Shown: in pieces, positions 59,401-64,000 of the stretch | Layout of the letters: every line of letters starts with the position of its first letter | Numbering within the stretch: position 1 is the stretch's first letter | Source of the DNA: Sporisorium sorghi | Taxonomy: Eukaryota; Basidiomycota; Ustilaginomycetes; Ustilaginales; Ustilaginaceae | NCBI GenBank assembly: GCA_023212695.1 | Contig: JALCCG010000022.1 | Coordinates: 62,001 to 126,000, forward strand | Direction of reading: 5' to 3' | Length of the DNA: 64,000 nucleotides | Program-made: the position numbers and the translations under genes | Notes under the pieces: generated by a model | Seen by the model: only the letters and a program-made list of their open reading frames with translations | What the model was told of the DNA's origin: nothing | The model's database searches: none

Positions 59401-61742
59401 CACTCGCAGACATCAAGAAGAAGCAGAGTCGATCGGCCAAACGCGCGGCCAAGCGTCTCGCCAAGGAGAAGCGCAAGCGCAAAGCCGCGCGCAGGATCCG
59501 TAGGGCAAAGAGGGAAGAGGCGCTCAAGGAGGGCAAGTCGTTCAAGGAAGTCGGTGTCGCCGAGCTCAGTCCGGACGAGGATCTGGACCTCAGCAGCACC
59601 ACGAGCGAAGAGGACGTGACCGACTCCGAGACCGAGTCGGATCTCTGGGCCAGCGACGACGACAAACGATGGATCGATGATAGCAAACCGGCGGGCAAGC
59701 TTTACGGCAAGAGTCTTCTCGATCTGGCCACAGAGCGCAACACGGAGCGCAAGTCCAAAGCACGCTTCTACGGTCAGGTGCAGCTCGAGGATGGCGAGAT
59801 CGCTGCGCTCCAAGTCGATGGCGACAACGATGGCGATGGAGCCGCCTCGCAACGGTTTGCCGGCTCCACTTACGATGATGGCGCTTCAGTGGCACCCAGC
59901 GTCGCCCGCAGCTTCCGTGACAAGCCGGTCGGCTACAACGACACGCGAGAGCGCATGGAGGCCGTGTTTGGCGCAGACCAGATCTGGGCCAGAGAGATGG
60001 CCAAGAGGCAGCAGGACGAGGCGCGCGAGGCAGAAGAAGCCAGGGCGAAAGCCAAGATCGAAGAGGAGGCTCAGCGACAACGGGACGCCGATGCAAAAGC
60101 AAAGAAGGAGCGCGGCCTGTTTACGCTCGGCAAGAAGAGCAAGAAGACGCGCGGAAGCGCGCTTGGCATCTCGAACGATTCGGCGATCCACAGCGCGGTC
60201 AGCTTCACAGGCTCAGATGCTGGCGTGTCGAGTGCGCCCTCTCACACAGCTCCTGAAGCTCCTGAAGCGGAGGGAGACCAAGCTGAGCTTGCTTCCACGG
60301 GCGCCGAGCCTCCTGTGATTGCGCTCGATATCAGCATGGATGCCGAAGCGCAGGCAGAAGGACAGCCAGGTCGAAAGAGCCTGAACCTGCTTGCCGGCGA
60401 GGAAGACGCTGCCAAGGAATGGCTGATTCCTTCCGATGACGAGGAAGAGAAAGGAGAAGAAGAGAACGGCCAAGTCGAGGAATCGAGCGACGACGACGTC
60501 CCCCTGGCTCAGGTCAAGAAGAACGTGGCTTCGCGCCCAACGTCGCTGGCGGCCGGACTCTCGCTCTATCCCACACAGTCTGGCGGTGCAGATTCGTCGG
60601 ACGAGGAGCTGCCACTGGCGGCACTCAAGGAGAAACGCATTCGACAATCGATGCTGCTGGGCGGCGGCAAGCTGGACCTGGACTTTTCGTCGGCGCACAA
60701 CGGCGTTGCGGACGTGCAATCTGCATCAGCTTCGTCGCCACGCTCTGGCAGCTTGCGAGGAGTGACGGGTGCCATGCACGATGATGCCAAGTCGCCTCTG
60801 TCGCAAGGAGCCGCTGCGAGGGGTGTGCAGTTTGTTGACGACGACGATTCGGATGAAGATCTGCCTCTCGGACAAAGGCATCCTGGCGGTGATGCTGCGC
60901 TCGCAATGATGCGCACGGCTCTCGAGAACAAGAAGCGAGCTTTGAAGGAAGCCAGGCAAGCAGAGAAGGCGCAGAGGAGGGCTGCCAGACTCGCACGACA
61001 GGTCAGCGCCGATGATACAAACGCGGTGCAAGGCGAGGAGCAGCCCAAGACGGACGGAGACGCGAATGGTGCGGACGAGGACGAGGACGAGGAGAGCGAG
61101 GAGGACGAGGATGACAGCGAAGATGACAAGCCACTAGGCTATGTTCACCCGCAAGCTGCCATCATTGCCGAGCAAGCGGCGTTGATCCGACAGCTGCAGT
61201 CCGAAAAGGAACAGCAACAGCAGCAGTCGCGGCTCAGCAGCCTGCCAACGTCGCAGTCCGGCCTCATGTCGTCAAGTGGCGTCGACGTGCGCTCTTCGAT
61301 GATGTTCAACAGGATGAGCGCGCTTCCGAGCATGATGGGTGGGATGGGCATGGCAGACCCACGCCAGTCGATGGTGGGGCTTCCCGCGACCAACGGATCG
61401 ATGATGACGGGCATGCCTCAGTTTGATGGCCTGCCGAACTCTTCGCCTGGCTTGCCGTTCAGCATGTCGATGTCGACGCCCATGCAGACAGGAATGCCCA
61501 TGGCTGCCGGCTCGCAGATTGGCCTGTCGGGCGGCATGCAGGCCGGTGGCATGTCTCCGGCCATGACGATGCCCATGATGGCTGGGCCGCCGCCGATGGG
61601 GACGCCCATGACGCCGAATGCGATGGCCATGATGCTGGATCCCAAGGCCAACTCTATTCACAACTGGCGCACGCAGGTGCCCGCCGATGCCACCGCCACG
61701 CTCACGCCGCCTGGAGGTGCCTCGGCGGTGAATTCGACTTGA
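56439..61742 (+). CDS. Large disordered protein with repeated acidic-PL motifs
   Basis: 1767-aa single-exon protein that I do not recognise. A more ordered N-terminal part has FDRTAEQLYQSVEDAIRA, RVNARLQLAAALIEADNDR and AQFWHIYHPPQAHD. Around residue 335-360 come LLAKIKLYRERQENLPPSEWAG and VVEHIIANADNNKRLS. Centre: KPRKKWFRLSMMMDAKGK, then RGPLRPLGLAARTPKTILMPP. A basic stretch (about 990-1030, SRSAKRAAKRLAKEKRKRK) looks like a nuclear localisation signal and is followed by an acidic Ser-rich block. GKLYGKSLLDLATERNTERK follows. Five copies of an acidic-x-PL-[AG] motif occur at about 984, 1353, 1387, 1471 and 1560 (DDKPLAD, DDVPLAQ, EELPLAA, EDLPLGQ, DDKPLGY). The last 170 residues are Met/Gly/Pro-rich. 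Probably a conserved fungal scaffold; no function assigned. Confidence 0.8.
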   Translation: MSSIAFPAFERAQQEHMTFDRTAEQLYQSVEDAIRAPPSAPLALESSHNNSHARTASTSQSALGLNQSEPQAPPPPPKPKITKRVNARLQLAAALIEADNDRILEKAQFWHIYHPPQAHDIIHPPPPPQPALASQSAIFAPYRDGADIAVKRHVRTWSAATGLSRLLDPDDDGKRPSIDFLGVALPNEQRARSRAGSSVGALGDTHSRTNSLLSNAATSLLGRTSKLGSRPASLLEQGDADDAAASDAEALSQWGVDKFLSKDERERIAAGQRSRAQSLAGSTRARSSFEQLAPSLTGRQSMDADRNIAAAGIATGRASSEIVAPSTANAALGDSKLELLAKIKLYRERQENLPPSEWAGPGPTATKDQVVEHIIANADNNKRLSLRQASHELSLASTGAEQDSSVAAPAPTASIMDRPRPSSRADSTTSSAFLTAPLEKPSGDAQHANGHQLSQGQSHNEATAELAESSSTPAQAMPVPGATTTALPAPLDDERLAQAADMVGVGSYSRSQSRRNSFLGGPMFNPHGESASPSNGPETQQQMADFAPPDAAPVAPEPVPIRHSRVQRQSWIMDQFAEHDLGLGPSPFAAALQAVSPSFNDFTEYRFTAPDASNVASPAIDFNGLSTRQLQNMARNSTFPSHLGINRDLLAEEELEQNDDELTQRPNEFGSVPKRRRQPSYDLTALAQDIAQTGGDNFEIQLGDGAAPDLSSANWGKPRKKWFRLSMMMDAKGKPPKPKKAANMDGGEADGESDAELLDGAYAGADQLKGENKQVSDLSDLYAAEPSANTAVDSTPAHEGESDGIDDDYISPPRRGPLRPLGLAARTPKTILMPPPLQGTELAPKLRLTDVAPEPMAAAPASNRRSLHVPEGFVLHNTRGGLPPMRSLVVHSANGPQPMFAAKASNNKKHEQVAARLKAVEVGRTVQVPAAAPRGIGRRAAAPTTALFRNHLVQHDDEREGWGFEAGTRVDDIFNPNDADDSDDDDKPLADIKKKQSRSAKRAAKRLAKEKRKRKAARRIRRAKREEALKEGKSFKEVGVAELSPDEDLDLSSTTSEEDVTDSETESDLWASDDDKRWIDDSKPAGKLYGKSLLDLATERNTERKSKARFYGQVQLEDGEIAALQVDGDNDGDGAASQRFAGSTYDDGASVAPSVARSFRDKPVGYNDTRERMEAVFGADQIWAREMAKRQQDEAREAEEARAKAKIEEEAQRQRDADAKAKKERGLFTLGKKSKKTRGSALGISNDSAIHSAVSFTGSDAGVSSAPSHTAPEAPEAEGDQAELASTGAEPPVIALDISMDAEAQAEGQPGRKSLNLLAGEEDAAKEWLIPSDDEEEKGEEENGQVEESSDDDVPLAQVKKNVASRPTSLAAGLSLYPTQSGGADSSDEELPLAALKEKRIRQSMLLGGGKLDLDFSSAHNGVADVQSASASSPRSGSLRGVTGAMHDDAKSPLSQGAAARGVQFVDDDDSDEDLPLGQRHPGGDAALAMMRTALENKKRALKEARQAEKAQRRAARLARQVSADDTNAVQGEEQPKTDGDANGADEDEDEESEEDEDDSEDDKPLGYVHPQAAIIAEQAALIRQLQSEKEQQQQQSRLSSLPTSQSGLMSSSGVDVRSSMMFNRMSALPSMMGGMGMADPRQSMVGLPATNGSMMTGMPQFDGLPNSSPGLPFSMSMSTPMQTGMPMAAGSQIGLSGGMQAGGMSPAMTMPMMAGPPPMGTPMTPNAMAMMLDPKANSIHNWRTQVPADATATLTPPGGASAVNST

Positions 61743-62505
61743 TAGAGATGAGGAGCGGATCACACATTGTTTATATATGACACCACGGACAAGGATTGAA
61801 TAAGTCATACGGCATTCATAGCAGTAGCAGAGTGTGTGTGTGAGTGCTGAGCCGTTGAAAGAGAGTGAGTTTGGAGATCTGAAATGTTGAGCGCCCGATC
61901 TGTAGATTGCGATCTGCTTATCTGGAAATGACGGTCATCTTTTTTTTGGGGGGGTTGGAAGATTCTGGATGGCACGAGAGCAGCGAAGAAGCTCAGAGAC
62001 GGGAAGCTGCGAGCGAGATGGAAAGTGGAGGAATAGCGCTGAGTTCCACGGTTGCATGCCATGCAAGGTGAGTCAAAATCAGTGAATGACCGTGCACTTC
62101 AAAGCCGCTTGCTTGGTGCGGAATCTTTCTATCCTCCTCACCATCACTTTCCCCTAACGTGCTTAACAACATATATCACATAACAGCTAGGCAAGTCTCG
62201 CCTTTAGCATTGACAAAGATTCGAACAGCATCATTGCCTCAAGGCGGTCATTTCAGGGCTTCTTTCTGAACCCACTTCAACATCAACATCCACAACAAGT
62301 CACAATCGAGACGCAACTTAGCAGGCAATCCTCTTCGACTCTTCACAGCAGCGCATCGTACTCGAAGTACAGCGCCACACTACGGTCCTTACCTCCGATC
62401 TAACGCTAAGACGCAACCGTCAAGATTAGCGGGCCACAAGCCAACAGCAGATCCCGACCCCACAAGCGGCAGCGCACTTCCCACCCGCACTCCAACAGCA
62501 CCAAC
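61743..62505. other. Intergenic region upstream of SIS1
   Basis: 763 bp. Contains T8G7 at 61940-61955. No convincing heat-shock element array was found by eye and no gene is supported. Confidence 0.55.
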
Positions 62506-63705
62506 ATGGGCAGAGACTACTACCAGGTCCTCGGTGTCCCCAAAGATGCGGACGACGAGACGCTCAAGAAAGCGTACAAGAAGGCCGCGCTCAAGTGGCA
62601 TCCGGACCGCAACAAGGACAACATCGAGACGGCTAACAAAAAGTTCAAGGAGGTGGGCGAGGCGTTCGAGGTGCTGAGCGACAAGAACAAGCGCGCGATC
62701 TACGACCAGTTTGGCGAGGAGGGACTCAAGGGCGGCGGAGTGCCGCCGCCGGGTGCGGACGGAGCAGCAGGCGGGTTTGGTGGGTTCCCAGGAGGTGGAG
62801 CGGCGGGCGCGGGCGGGTTCGGCGGTGGCGGCTTCCCAGGTGGAGGAGGAAGGACGTTTACGTTTACGAGTGGCCCCGGTGGAATGGGAGGCATGGGGGG
62901 CTTCTCGCCGAGCGATCCGAACGATATCTTTGCGAGCATCTTTGGCGGGGCTAGTCCGTTCGGTGGTATGGGTGGTATGGGCGGAATGGGAGGCATGGGC
63001 GGAATGGAAGACATGCTCGGTGGCGGAGGCGGAGGCGGAGGCGGAGCGCGTCGCAAAGCAGGCGGCGGCATGCCCGGCGGCTTCAACTTCGGTGGACCAA
63101 CCGGCGCAGGCGGCCCGCCTCCCGCCGCCGAAAAACCCAGCGACGTCGAGAAGCAACTGCCCCTCTCCCTCACCGACCTCTACACAGGCACGACCAAACG
63201 GCTCAAAGTGGGGCGCAAGCTCGCCTCTGGCGGCTCTGAAGAGAAAGTGCTCACGGTCGAAGTGAAACCGGGCTGGAAAAAGGGCACCAAGATCCGCTTC
63301 TCTGGCGCGGGCCACGAAGTCTCTCCCGGTTCGTTCCAAGACGTCGTGTTCATTGTCGACGAGAAGCCGCACCCGCATTTCCGCCGGGACGGGGACGATC
63401 TGAGGGTGACGATCCCGCTGCAGCTCGTGGACGCGCTGGACCCGCCCAAGCCGGGCACAGCAGGGTCGAGACGGACGATCGAGACGCTCGATGGGCGCAA
63501 GATTGAAGTCCCGGTGCCGCAGCCGGGCGTGGGGAAGAGCTGCATCACCCCGGGCAAGACGACCAGGTTGGCGAACGAAGGTATGCCGATCAGTAAGACC
63601 GGCGGCAAGCGTAAAGGCGACCTGGTGGTCGAGTGGAGCGTCGAGTTGCCCGAGAACTTGACGCAGGCGCAGAAGGAGGGCGTCAGGAAGGTGCTGGCGC
63701 CCTGA
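62506..63705 (+). CDS. SIS1: Class B J-protein (Sis1/DNAJB type)
   Basis: Hsp40 co-chaperone that stimulates Hsp70 ATPase and delivers substrates; yeast Sis1 is essential. 399 aa, single exon. J-domain at residues 1-70: [29 protein letters not shown] with the HPD triad, then [24 protein letters not shown] long Gly/Phe then Gly/Met region follows (about 75-205) with GGMGGMGG repeats and [12 protein letters not shown]. There is no zinc-finger Cys cluster, so class B. Peptide-binding domains [59 protein letters not shown], then [24 protein letters not shown]. Sis1 usually has about 350 residues; the Gly-rich part accounts for the extra. A frame on the minus strand over it is a shadow. Confidence 0.95.
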   Translation: MGRDYYQVLGVPKDADDETLKKAYKKAALKWHPDRNKDNIETANKKFKEVGEAFEVLSDKNKRAIYDQFGEEGLKGGGVPPPGADGAAGGFGGFPGGGAAGAGGFGGGGFPGGGGRTFTFTSGPGGMGGMGGFSPSDPNDIFASIFGGASPFGGMGGMGGMGGMGGMEDMLGGGGGGGGGARRKAGGGMPGGFNFGGPTGAGGPPPAAEKPSDVEKQLPLSLTDLYTGTTKRLKVGRKLASGGSEEKVLTVEVKPGWKKGTKIRFSGAGHEVSPGSFQDVVFIVDEKPHPHFRRDGDDLRVTIPLQLVDALDPPKPGTAGSRRTIETLDGRKIEVPVPQPGVGKSCITPGKTTRLANEGMPISKTGGKRKGDLVVEWSVELPENLTQAQKEGVRKVLAP

Positions 63706-64000
63706 AGTGGACTGAGTGGCGGTGCGGTTAGCAATGTGTCGTGGTTCTAGCAATTTGTTTCTGTTGTCAATGCATTTCGTTCAGTCGCACTTGTTGCAAT
63801 GTGCTGTGTGTGCGGTGGATGTGTGTGTCGAGGTTCGTGTGCAAGTGTAGCCGGAGAGAACCAAGCACGCCTTGAGACGCACTCATACGAGTAGAACCCC
63901 TCTTTCGAATTGCACTGGACAGCTAACCAAGGACAAGCAGGTACACAACGACGACGATATTAATCACCACCAGTGGAACTGTCATACGAAATCCGTCAGT

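Noticed and set aside
57843..59852. 669-codon minus-strand frame inside the 1767-aa gene
   Set aside because: Shadow of a long biased coding region; no start context or conserved domain.
62100..62505. Heat-shock element array upstream of SIS1
   Set aside because: Isolated TTC and GAA units are present but not in the regular 5-bp spacing required.

Overview
This is a fungal nuclear window, most likely from a smut fungus (Ustilaginales, Basidiomycota). The reasons are long GC-rich single-exon genes with strong third-position GC, short GTAAGT/GTGAGT introns, conserved fungal proteins (kexin, Isc1, CreC, Chs5, Vps54, class I RNR), many dinucleotide and homopolymer tracts in promoters, and a cluster of tiny secreted proteins of the kind smuts use as effectors. 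The species assignment is inference from these traits.

Region 1 (about 1-11,000) is an accessory island. It holds eight small genes for predicted secreted proteins: six on the plus strand at 124, 1733, 3141, 6054, 7569 and 8799, one on the minus strand ending at 3917, and a broken relative at 10039-10971. All eight share one architecture: three exons, both introns in phase 1, a signal peptide in exon 1, a short middle exon and a helical C-terminal exon. Six carry a W-x-x-W (or W-D-W-Y) aromatic motif and one a degenerate version. This is the best candidate in the window for an undescribed system, a lineage-specific, essentially cysteine-free effector-like family.

Region 2 (about 11,100-28,000) is ordinary, gene-dense housekeeping sequence: a DUF2786-type protein with SUMO motifs (-), guanylate kinase (+), protein-L-isoaspartate methyltransferase (-), the NEDD8-conjugating enzyme Ubc12 (-, seven exons), an Isc1-type inositolphosphosphingolipid phospholipase C (+), a CreC/WDR20 WD40 protein (-) and Vps54 with a very long disordered tail (+).

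Region 3 (about 28,700-49,100) holds a membrane LEA_2-domain protein (+), the kexin protease (+), an aquaporin interrupted by an in-frame TAG (+), Cft2/CPSF100 (-), Chs5 (+), an F-box protein (-), a metallo-beta-lactamase-fold protein with a one-base frameshift (+) and the large subunit of ribonucleotide reductase (+, with G1/S-type promoter motifs).

Region 4 (49,800-64,000) holds an alpha-arrestin (-), a repeat-rich 2.3-kb gap region with 10 N and an assembly-type duplication, a thymine/uracil-DNA glycosylase (-), a 1767-residue disordered protein with a repeated acidic-PL motif (+) and a Sis1-type J-protein (+).

Genes are mostly arranged as divergent pairs sharing 0.35-1 kb promoters or as convergent pairs only 56-200 bp apart. 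No tRNA, rRNA, CRISPR or intact transposon was seen. Three reading frames carry single lesions (10117, 36369, about 45050). These are either real strain-level pseudogenes or sequencing errors.
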